A program made the translations under genes and the position numbers. A stretch of 9,256 nucleotides of DNA from assembly GCA_030639445.1 (NCBI GenBank), contig DAOWCR010000038.1, positions 1 to 9,256 on the forward strand. The letters run 5' to 3'. Under the pieces are notes generated by a model. It saw only the letters and a list, made by a program, of their open reading frames with translations. It made no database searches and was not told where the DNA came from. Below are positions 1 through 5,693 of this stretch, in pieces. Within the stretch, counting starts at the first letter, position 1. Each line of letters begins with the position of its first letter. Source of the stretch: Dehalococcoidales bacterium (GTDB lineage Bacteria; Chloroflexota; Dehalococcoidia; Dehalococcoidales; RBG-16-60-22).

Positions 1-484
1 CATCGCCGTTGGTGATGAATATCTTGGTGCCGTTGAGGATATAGTCATCTCCATCCTTGACGGCCGTCATCTGTACATTGCTGATGTCGCTGCCCGCCTC
101 GGACTCGGTTATGGCCATAGCGCCTACTTTTTCCCCTTTCACCAGGGCCGGTAGAAACTTCTGTTTCTGCTCCTCGGTGCCGAAGTGACAGATAGGAGCG
201 GCGCACAGGCACAGGTGGGCATCCAGAATGTCGGAAGTCGAGGCACAGGCCCGGGCCAGTTCCTCCACCGCCACGGCGATAGAAAGCTCGTCACCGCCGC
301 TACCACCGTACTCCGGGGGAATGCCCAGGCCGAGCAGACCTATCCCGGCCATCAGTTTAAAATTGTCCCGGGCAAATTCCTGCTTCCGGTCCAGCTCGTC
401 GGCTACCGGAGCCAGCTTGTCACGGGCAAAGTCCCTTACCATTGCCTGCAACATTTTATACTCTTCGCTCAGCGTAAAGTCCAC
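1..484 (-). CDS. Acyl-CoA dehydrogenase, N-terminal part (3' end outside window)
   Basis: Flavoprotein of the acyl-CoA dehydrogenase family, which oxidises acyl-CoA thioesters to trans-2-enoyl-CoA using FAD and passes electrons to electron-transfer flavoprotein in the cytoplasm. About 161 residues are visible, reading on the minus strand from a GTG start at 484 and still open at position 1. Residues 1-120 match the N-terminal helical domain (MDFTLSEEYKMLQ..., then LLGLGIPPEYGGSGGDELS near 50-68). Residues 124-133, AITESEAGSD, are the hallmark flavin/substrate loop, and 153-160, TKIFITNG, is the next conserved strand. The GTG start is chosen because it has a strong GGAGGT five bases upstream and the protein begins where family members usually begin. 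It lies 116 bp after ridA on the same strand with no clear promoter of its own, so co-transcription is likely. The catalytic glutamate lies in the missing part, so chain-length specificity cannot be judged; the short/medium-chain type is a guess. Confidence 0.93.
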   Translation of the reverse strand, partial: MDFTLSEEYKMLQAMVRDFARDKLAPVADELDRKQEFARDNFKLMAGIGLLGLGIPPEYGGSGGDELSIAVAVEELARACASTSDILDAHLCLCAAPICHFGTEEQKQKFLPALVKGEKVGAMAITESEAGSDISNVQMTAVKDGDDYILNGTKIFITNGD

Positions 485-488
485 CGTT

Positions 489-494
489 ACCTCC
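489..494 (-). promoter_or_regulatory. Ribosome binding site deciding the GTG start of the acyl-CoA dehydrogenase
   Basis: The minus strand reads GGAGGT here, followed by AACG and then GTG. This near-perfect Shine-Dalgarno supports GTG at 484 as the start rather than the in-frame ATG codons at residues 11 and 15, which would cut into the conserved N-terminal helix. Confidence 0.75.
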
Positions 495-545
495 TTTGTC
501 GAGGACAGCCGTAATTCCAAGATTCAAACCGCCGGAAGTTAGTCT

Positions 546-562
546 CCGTCAGTCCTTGACGG
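546..562. repeat. Short hairpin between ridA and the acyl-CoA dehydrogenase gene
   Basis: CCGTCA, a 5-base loop, then TGACGG gives a perfect 6-bp stem. No T-run follows on the minus strand, so it is not a convincing intrinsic terminator. It could be an mRNA-processing or stability element between two co-transcribed genes, or chance. Confidence 0.3.
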
Positions 563-600
563 TAGTCCTGTCTGTAAGCCCGGCAGAGGCCGTGACGGGA

Positions 601-1002
601 CTACGGGTGATAGGCGATGCATTCAATTTCCACCAGCCAGGCAGGCCGGGCTAAGGCGGCGACAACTACGGTGGAGCGCGCCGGGAGGTCTTCGGAGAAG
701 TAAGTCCGGTAGACCTCGTTCATTTTGGCGAAGTCATTGACGTCCACCAGGAAGACGGTTACTTTTACCACGTCGCGGAAAGACGAGCCGGCTGCCTCCA
801 GAATTTTCCGTATGTTTTCCATAGTCTGCCGGGTCTGGGCTTCTATCCCTTTGACCTCGGCCCCATTATCATCTACGCCCCCCACCTGCCCCGAGGTAAA
901 AATGAAGTCCCCGGCTTTCATGCCGGGAGAAAAGGGAAGCCCGGCCGGCATGCCGGGAGGAAACCCGGTGGGAGTATTTAAGGTGACCGCTTTTTTAACC
1001 AT
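601..1002 (-). CDS. ridA: RidA family (YjgF/YER057c/UK114) enamine/imine deaminase
   Basis: A 133-residue protein of the RidA family, small cytosolic trimers that hydrolyse reactive enamine/imine intermediates released by PLP enzymes; some paralogues act in specific catabolic pathways. Family marks: KAGDFIFTSGQVGG (29-42), the PARSTV motif with R109 (equivalent of E. coli Arg105, which binds the substrate carboxylate), and the C-terminal VEIECIA with E125 (equivalent of Glu120). Length is normal (128-135). The ATG at 1002 has AGGAGAT at 1014-1008, five bases away, and a strong promoter behind it. The N-terminal segment is odd: residues 15-24 (PPGMPAGLPF) and 25-34 (SPGMKAGDFI) look like a duplicated 10-residue unit where usual family members have a single PYSQAVKAG-like stretch. 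The acyl-CoA dehydrogenase gene follows on the same strand, hinting at a catabolic role, which is inference. The family call is firm; the exact substrate is unknown. Confidence 0.95.
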   Translation of the reverse strand: MVKKAVTLNTPTGFPPGMPAGLPFSPGMKAGDFIFTSGQVGGVDDNGAEVKGIEAQTRQTMENIRKILEAAGSSFRDVVKVTVFLVDVNDFAKMNEVYRTYFSEDLPARSTVVVAALARPAWLVEIECIAYHP

Positions 1003-1029
1003 AGTAAATCTCCTGTCTTAATTCTTTTG

Positions 1030-1058
1030 ATTTTAGCAAAATCGTGTTAGTCCTTCAA
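1030..1058 (-). promoter_or_regulatory. Predicted sigma70-type promoter of ridA
   Basis: Read on the minus strand: -35 TTGAAG (1058-1053), a 17-bp spacer, and -10 TAAAAT (1035-1030) preceded by TGC, i.e. an extended -10. The predicted start is near 1023, leaving a leader of about 20 nt that contains the ridA Shine-Dalgarno. All elements are seen directly; promoter activity is inference. Confidence 0.65.
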
Positions 1059-1060
1059 AC

Positions 1061-1077
1061 GTTGGGGCATCTCCAAC
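1061..1077. promoter_or_regulatory. Imperfect dyad just upstream of the ridA -35 (possible operator)
   Basis: GTTGG and CCAAC arms are separated by 7 bp, with one further matching pair inside. The centre lies about 46 bp upstream of the predicted ridA start, where activators often bind. The arms are short, so a chance match remains possible. Confidence 0.3.
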
Positions 1078-1167
1078 CGTATTATGTAGATGGCTCGCCG
1101 GTTTGTCAATGCGACCGGGGGGATTATTGAGCAACCTATCCCCCTGCCCCTTTTCTCTGGTATATGG

Positions 1168-1187
1168 TCCTTCCTGTACAGGAAGGA
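1168..1187. repeat. Perfect 20-bp palindrome centred on TGTACA
   Basis: TCCTTCCTGT is followed immediately by its exact reverse complement ACAGGAAGGA, with no loop. An ATGGT direct repeat lies at each side (1164-1168 and 1187-1191), partly overlapping the palindrome ends. It abuts copy A of the two-hairpin repeat and may belong to a longer version of it. It could also be a dimeric regulator site. No function can be assigned. Confidence 0.6.
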
Positions 1188-1191
1188 TGGT

Positions 1192-1280
1192 GACCTCACC
1201 CCCTGACCCCCTCTCCTTTGATAAGGAGAGGGGGCATAATTTGTAAGAGAGGCTTCGCCTCTCTTCAACTCTCCCTTGTT
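1192..1280 (+). repeat. Two-hairpin intergenic repeat, copy A
   Basis: Hairpin 1 at 1207-1234 is a perfect 12-bp stem (CCCCCTCTCCTT / AAGGAGAGGGGG) with a TGAT loop. After a 10-bp A/T-rich spacer comes hairpin 2 at 1245-1265, a perfect 9-bp stem (AAGAGAGGC / GCCTCTCTT) with a TTC loop. Copies B and C show the same order of C-rich lead-in, hairpin 1, A/T spacer, hairpin 2 and a short tail. No coding capacity; the type resembles REP/MITE-like elements. The exact ends are approximate. Confidence 0.75.
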
Positions 1281-1295
1281 CCGGCTTAATAATGT

Positions 1296-1378
1296 GGGGT
1301 GTTTAAGAGGGGCGTCAGCCCCTCTTTTTAAAATCTTCCCCCTCCCTTACCTAAGGGAGGGGGATAAAGGGGGCGGGT
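1296..1378 (-). repeat. Two-hairpin intergenic repeat, copy B (inverted relative to A and C)
   Basis: In plus-strand order, hairpin 2 comes first at 1305-1326 (AAGAGGGGC / GCCCCTCTT, loop GTCA, followed by three more T). Hairpin 1 follows at 1337-1364, a 12-bp stem (TCCCCCTCCCTT / AAGGGAGGGGGA) with an ACCT loop. On the minus strand the order matches copies A and C, including an ACACCCC tail after hairpin 2 shared with copy C. It faces copy A tail-to-tail with about 15 bp between them. Confidence 0.75.
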
Positions 1379-1452
1379 TCCCTAATAAATAACTAAAGAG
1401 GCATGGGGTCACCAAATGGGCTCAAGAGAAAGGTAACGAACCATCTCATAAA

Positions 1453-1488
1453 GTATCATTCTTGTTGCGCTTGAGTTCTTAATGATAC
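1453..1488. promoter_or_regulatory. 8-bp inverted repeat bracketing the uvrA promoter (candidate operator)
   Basis: GTATCATT (1453-1460) and its exact reverse complement AATGATAC (1481-1488) lie 20 bp apart. The right arm overlaps the predicted uvrA -10 and the left arm lies just upstream of the predicted -35, a layout suited to a repressor. It does not match the LexA boxes I know (CTG-N10-CAG or GAAC-N4-GTTC). The role is inference. Confidence 0.4.
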
Positions 1489-1491
1489 AAT
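1462..1491 (+). promoter_or_regulatory. Predicted promoter of uvrA
   Basis: The -10 TACAAT (1486-1491) has TTGTTG (1462-1467) upstream at an 18-bp spacing; TTGCGC (1465-1470) at 15 bp is a poorer alternative. A start near 1498 would leave a leader of about 26 nt holding AGAGGT (1509-1514), nine bases before the uvrA ATG. Confidence 0.5.
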
Positions 1492-1523
1492 AAAGTCTGG
1501 ATTCGGAGAGAGGTCTGGGTACT

Positions 1524-4370
1524 ATGCCGTTAGATTCCATCGTGGTCAAAGGGGCTCGTGAGCACAACCTCAAGAACATAGATGTGGTCATCCCCCGGGA
1601 CAGACTGGTGGTCATTACCGGTGTCTCCGGCTCGGGTAAAAGCTCACTGGCCTTTGACACCATCTATGCCGAAGGGCAGCGCCGTTACGTGGAGTCCCTG
1701 TCGGCCTATGCCCGCCAGTTTCTGGGCCGGATGGAGAAACCCGATGTTGACTACATTGAGGGACTGAGCCCGGCCATTTCCATTGACCAGAAGGGCCCGA
1801 GCCGGAACCCACGGTCTACGGTGGGCACGGTAACCGAGACCTATGATTACCTGAGGCTCCTTTTTGCCCGGGTGGGCCATCCCCACTGTCCCAAATGCGG
1901 ACGGGAGATTACCATGCAGACGGTGCAGCAGATTGTTGATGCCGTGCAGAGTCTGCCGGGGAAGAGCCGCATTATGGTTATGGCGCCGCTGATTAGAGAC
2001 CGTAAAGGTGAGTACCAGTCGGTGTTTGATGACCTGCGCAAAGCAGGTTACGTCCGGGTCCGGGTTGACGGGCAGATTCAAGACCTCTCCGAGGAGTTCC
2101 AGCTGGACAAGAATAAAAAACACTCCATTGAGGCGGTGGTGGACCGGCTGGTCATCGGGCAGAGCGGGAGCCAGAGCCGTATTGCCGATTCGGTGGAGAC
2201 GGCGCTCAAGCTTGGGGCGGGGACAGTCCTGGTGTCTATGGTTGACGGTGAAGAGCTGCTATTCTCCGAGCACTTTGCCTGTGTGCATTGCGGCATCAGC
2301 CTGGGGGAGATTGCTCCCCGGACCTTCAGCTTTAACAGCCCTCACGGCGCCTGCCCGGCCTGTTCCGGCCTGGGAGTGAAACTGGAGATAGACCCCGAGC
2401 TGGTTATCCCCAATAAAGAGCTAGCCATTGAGCGGGGGGCGATTCGTCCCTGGCAGTTTTCGTCCTGGTTTTCTTACCAGCTGGAATCTTTAGCGCAGCG
2501 TCACGGTTTTTCCCTGCGTACGCCGGTAAAAGACCTTGATGCCGACCTGTTTCACCTCATCCTTTACGGGGATGGGAGCGAGCCCTACCGGTACCGGAAC
2601 CGCTTCGGGCGGGTGAGGGAATACTATCCCGATTTTGAAGGGGTGATTCCCCGGATGGAGCGGCTCTACCGGGACACCGAGTCCGAGCACTCCCGGATGG
2701 ATATTGAGCGCTATATGGTCTCCCGACCCTGTCTGGTCTGCCAGGGTAAGCGGCTGAAACCGGAGTCTCTGGCCGTGACCATTGGCGGCGGAAATATCAT
2801 GGATGTCAGCTCAATGTCCGTGTCGCAGGCGCTGGACTGGGCCGGCGCGCTCGGCGATAAAGTCCTTACCGAGCGTGAGCAAATGATTGCCCACCAGATT
2901 CTCAAGGAGATTCAGGCCCGTCTGAGCTTTCTGAAGGACGTTGGCCTGGAGTATCTGACCATTGACCGTGCCTCGGCCACCCTTTCCGGCGGCGAGGCGC
3001 AGCGGATTCGCCTGGCGACCCAGATTGGCAGCGGTCTTATGGGGGTGCTTTATATCTGTGACGAACCGACGGTGGGTCTGCACCCGGCGGATGACGCCCG
3101 CCTGATTGCCACCCTGAAGCGGCTGAGAGACCTGGGTAATACCATACTGGTCGTCGAGCACGATGAAGCCATGATGCGGGCGGCGGACCATATTATCGAT
3201 ATGGGGCCGGGGGCCGGGGAACACGGGGGCTGGATTGTCACCACGGGGACCATGTCTGATGTTACCGCGTGTCAGAAGTCAATCACCGGCCAGTATCTCA
3301 GTGGCACCAGACAGATTCCTCTGCCCGCCGGACGCCGTCCCGGTTCCGGTGAAGAGATGGTGGTCAAGGGAGCGCGGCAGAATAACCTGAAAAACATAGA
3401 TGTCGGCATTCCGCTGGGTAAGTTTGTCGGTATCACCGGCGTTTCCGGCAGCGGCAAGAGCACCCTGATTGATGAAATCCTGTATAAGAAGCTGGCCCAG
3501 ATATTCTATCGGTCACGGGAAAGAGCCGGTGACTGCGATGGCATTACCGGCGTGGAATACATTGACAAGGTGGTCAATATTGACCAGTCGCCTATCGGGC
3601 GCACTCCGCGGAGCAATCCGGCTACCTATACCGGCATCTTTACCCCGGTTCGCGAGCTTTTTGCCACCGTGCCGGAGGCCCGGATGAGAGGCTACGCCCC
3701 GGGGCGGTTCTCGTTTAACGTCAAGGGCGGGCGCTGTGAGGCCTGCCGCGGCGAAGGGTTTATCCAGATTGAGATGCAGTTTTTACCCGATGTTACCGTG
3801 CCCTGCGAGGTGTGCCAGGGAAAGCGCTATAACCGCGAGGCGCTGGAAATCAGGTTCAAGGACCGGAACATTGCCGAGGTGCTGGATATGACGGTAGCGC
3901 AGGCGCTGGCTTTCTTTGAGCATTTTCCCAGGATAAAGAGCAAGCTCCAGACCCTGAATGACGTCGGGTTGGGCTATATTCACCTCGGCCAGCCGGCGCC
4001 GACCCTTTCCGGCGGCGAGGCGCAGCGGGTGAAGCTGTCCACCGAGCTGTCGCGGCGGTCCACGGGCCGGACACTGTATATTCTGGATGAGCCGACGACC
4101 GGCCTCGCTTTTGAGGATGTGGCGGCGCTGCTCCGGGTGCTGCAGCGTCTGGTGGATGCCGGCAATACGGTGATTGTCATTGAGCATCATCTGGATGTCA
4201 TCAAGAATGCCGATTATATCATTGACCTCGGTCCCGGGGCGGGTGACCGGGGTGGTTATGTGGTGGCGACCGGCACCCCTGAGGAAGTGACCCGGGTGAA
4301 AGCTTCGGCTACCGGGCAGTATCTGACCAGGGTACTGCCTGCGGATATGGAATCGGCTCTGACCGGTTAG
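1524..4370 (+). CDS. uvrA: UvrA, excinuclease ABC subunit A (DNA damage recognition ATPase)
   Basis: Dimeric ABC-type ATPase of nucleotide excision repair; it finds helix-distorting lesions and loads UvrB, which then recruits UvrC. Complete at 948 residues (E. coli 940). First ATPase: Walker A GVSGSGKS (33-40), signature LSGGEAQR (from 487), Walker B CDEP with D513/E514. First zinc finger: C253-x2-C256-x20-C277-x2-C280; an extra CPKCG pair lies near residue 128. Second ATPase: Walker A with K645/S646, signature from L828, Walker B with D855/E856. Second zinc finger: C738-x2-C741-x19-C761-x2-C764, spaced as in E. coli. The ATG at 1524 follows AGAGGT at a 9-base distance, and the MPLDSIVVKGAREHNLKNID start fits the family. 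One oddity: after the second Walker B the usual GLHF reads GLAF, with the first domain keeping GLHP. uvrB and uvrC are not adjacent. An MFS gene follows after 54 bp. Confidence 0.98.
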   Translation: MPLDSIVVKGAREHNLKNIDVVIPRDRLVVITGVSGSGKSSLAFDTIYAEGQRRYVESLSAYARQFLGRMEKPDVDYIEGLSPAISIDQKGPSRNPRSTVGTVTETYDYLRLLFARVGHPHCPKCGREITMQTVQQIVDAVQSLPGKSRIMVMAPLIRDRKGEYQSVFDDLRKAGYVRVRVDGQIQDLSEEFQLDKNKKHSIEAVVDRLVIGQSGSQSRIADSVETALKLGAGTVLVSMVDGEELLFSEHFACVHCGISLGEIAPRTFSFNSPHGACPACSGLGVKLEIDPELVIPNKELAIERGAIRPWQFSSWFSYQLESLAQRHGFSLRTPVKDLDADLFHLILYGDGSEPYRYRNRFGRVREYYPDFEGVIPRMERLYRDTESEHSRMDIERYMVSRPCLVCQGKRLKPESLAVTIGGGNIMDVSSMSVSQALDWAGALGDKVLTEREQMIAHQILKEIQARLSFLKDVGLEYLTIDRASATLSGGEAQRIRLATQIGSGLMGVLYICDEPTVGLHPADDARLIATLKRLRDLGNTILVVEHDEAMMRAADHIIDMGPGAGEHGGWIVTTGTMSDVTACQKSITGQYLSGTRQIPLPAGRRPGSGEEMVVKGARQNNLKNIDVGIPLGKFVGITGVSGSGKSTLIDEILYKKLAQIFYRSRERAGDCDGITGVEYIDKVVNIDQSPIGRTPRSNPATYTGIFTPVRELFATVPEARMRGYAPGRFSFNVKGGRCEACRGEGFIQIEMQFLPDVTVPCEVCQGKRYNREALEIRFKDRNIAEVLDMTVAQALAFFEHFPRIKSKLQTLNDVGLGYIHLGQPAPTLSGGEAQRVKLSTELSRRSTGRTLYILDEPTTGLAFEDVAALLRVLQRLVDAGNTVIVIEHHLDVIKNADYIIDLGPGAGDRGGYVVATGTPEEVTRVKASATGQYLTRVLPADMESALTG

Positions 4371-4371
4371 T

Positions 4372-4420
4372 CCCGTTGCGGAGGAACAATCCCGTGTCGC
4401 AGCTTTGAACGGGGGTTTTT
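4372..4420 (+). terminator. Possible terminator or attenuator between uvrA and the MFS gene
   Basis: CCCGTT (4372-4377) can pair with AACGGG (4408-4413), and a second arm CCCGT (4391-4395) can pair with the same 3' arm, so two hairpins compete. GG and TTTTT (4416-4420) follow directly. The stems are short and the loops long, so stability is uncertain. GGAGGA (4380-4385) precedes a GTG frame of only four sense codons (4394-4408, GTG TCG CAG CTT TGA) inside the structure. It may terminate uvrA transcription, attenuate MFS expression, or mask the MFS ribosome site GGGGG (4411-4415). Confidence 0.35.
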
Positions 4421-4424
4421 ATCT

Positions 4425-5693
4425 ATGGTTGAGAACAGGCAAGCTAAATTTTTCTACGGCTATATTGTCGTGGCGGCGGCTTTTCTTATTATCACGGTAA
4501 TGTGGGGGGCAACCTACAGTTTTGGTGTCTTTTTCAAGCCGTTGCTGGAGGAGTTCGGCTGGACGAGGGCCATGACCTCCGGCGCTTTTTCGCTGTCTCT
4601 TGTTTTAACGGGCCTGTTTAGCGTTGTTGCCGGAAAGCTGACTGACCGGTTTGGTCCGAGGAAAGTTATGACGGTCTGCGGTGTCTTTCTGGGTTCAGGC
4701 TATTTACTGGCATCACAGATAAATACTCTCTGGCAGCTATACCTGTTTTATGGGGTGATAGTAGGTGTCGGCATGGGTGGTTCTTTCGTGCCCCTGGCAT
4801 CTACGGTCGCCAGATGGTTTGTCCGGAGAAGGGGGATGATGACCGGCCTGGCGGCTTCGGGGATAGGTATGGGCGTACTGATTATGCCGCCGATAGCCAG
4901 CTGGATTATCGCCGGTTATGACTGGCGCACTTCCTATAGGGTGGTCGGTATGGTGGCTCTGGTACTGATTATGTCGGTAGCGCAATTTCTCAGGCGTGAC
5001 CCGGGTCAAGTCGGGCAGTTGCCCTATGGTGAGAGTGAACTGGCCGAAAAGAGCGGTACGCAGACCGCGGAGTTTTCGTTACGGGAGGCAGTTCATACCA
5101 GGAAGTTCTGGATGCTGGGCCTGGCAGTGGGCTGTTTTGGCCTGGGCCTGGGCACGGTCGTGGCTCATATTGTGCTTCATGCCATGGGTATGGGCATCAC
5201 CGCCGCCAGTGGTGCGGTTATCCTGGCAGTGGTTGGTGGGGCCAGTATCGCGGGCAGGGTTACGGTGGGTACGGCCAGTGATAGAATTGGCAATAAGCGG
5301 GGACTCATCATCAGTTTTAGCTTTATATCAATTGCTTTATTCTGGCTGCTGGCGGCCGGTGAGTTGTGGATGCTCTACCTGTTTGCCGCTTTATTTGGGT
5401 TTGGCTATGGCGGCATCGCTGCTCTGGGGTCGCCGGTGGTCGCCGAGCTGTTCGGGTTGAGCTCGCATGGCGTCATCCTGGGGGTCACCATGATTTTTGT
5501 GGAAGGCGCCAGTGCCATCGGTCCGGTGGTCGCCGGCCACCTATATGATATCACCGGCAGCTATCAGTCGGCTTTCTTTATCTATGCGGTAATCAGTGTT
5601 ATCGGGCTGATACTGATCTCGTTACTGAGACTGGCCGGGGAGGAAGTGGGTACGGGTGGACAGGGAGGGGATACCGGGACGGTAACGCGCTAG
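4425..5693 (+). CDS. MFS transporter, OFA/monocarboxylate-type
   Basis: Complete 422-residue integral membrane carrier of the major facilitator superfamily with about 12 predicted transmembrane helices. The N-terminal YGYIVVAAAF, the YSFGVFFKPL and EFGWTRAMTSGAFSL segments, motif A as GKLTDRFGPRK (70-80), and ARWFVRRRGMMTGLAASG (129-146) resemble the oxalate:formate antiporter and monocarboxylate branches. A second motif A, GTASDRIGNKRG, lies at 282-293 after a hydrophilic central loop (about 190-225). The C-terminus is a short Gly/Thr-rich cytoplasmic tail. The likely substrate is a small organic anion, but this cannot be told from sequence alone. The ATG at 4425 has only a weak GGGGG nine bases upstream, partly inside a possible hairpin. 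It may be read through from uvrA or controlled by that leader. Its stop codon overlaps that of the convergent sbcC gene. Confidence 0.9.
   Translation: MVENRQAKFFYGYIVVAAAFLIITVMWGATYSFGVFFKPLLEEFGWTRAMTSGAFSLSLVLTGLFSVVAGKLTDRFGPRKVMTVCGVFLGSGYLLASQINTLWQLYLFYGVIVGVGMGGSFVPLASTVARWFVRRRGMMTGLAASGIGMGVLIMPPIASWIIAGYDWRTSYRVVGMVALVLIMSVAQFLRRDPGQVGQLPYGESELAEKSGTQTAEFSLREAVHTRKFWMLGLAVGCFGLGLGTVVAHIVLHAMGMGITAASGAVILAVVGGASIAGRVTVGTASDRIGNKRGLIISFSFISIALFWLLAAGELWMLYLFAALFGFGYGGIAALGSPVVAELFGLSSHGVILGVTMIFVEGASAIGPVVAGHLYDITGSYQSAFFIYAVISVIGLILISLLRLAGEEVGTGGQGGDTGTVTR

Larger units (their letters stand above)
1003..1523. other. Divergent intergenic region between ridA and uvrA
   Basis: This 521 bp gap separates two divergently transcribed genes. 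From left to right it holds the ridA Shine-Dalgarno and promoter (to 1058), a small dyad (1061-1077), about 90 bp with no structure I recognise (1078-1167), a perfect 20-bp palindrome (1168-1187), two copies of a two-hairpin repeat in opposite orientation (about 1192-1280 and 1296-1378), and the uvrA promoter with an inverted repeat (1453-1491). I see no convincing protein gene; open frames here translate the C/G-rich hairpins into low-complexity peptide. Confidence 0.8.

Noticed and set aside
1047..1268. Minus-strand open frame of 73 codons in the ridA/uvrA gap
   Set aside because: It runs through repeat copy A, the palindrome and the ridA promoter; its peptide is just the C/G-rich hairpins translated. 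No ribosome site and no family resemblance.
1305..1330. Hairpin plus T-run as a rho-independent terminator
   Set aside because: The stem and TTTTT look right, but no plus-strand gene lies upstream to be terminated, and the hairpin is part of repeat copy B.
1192..1378. CRISPR array
   Set aside because: Only two units, in opposite orientations, with internal hairpins and no regular spacers.
1400..1523. LexA/SOS box upstream of uvrA
   Set aside because: Only an isolated CGAAC half-site is seen; no GAAC-N4-GTTC or CTG-N10-CAG match.
1409..1663. Minus-strand open frame overlapping the uvrA start
   Set aside because: It is the antisense of the uvrA promoter and Walker A region; long antisense frames are common opposite GC-rich genes.
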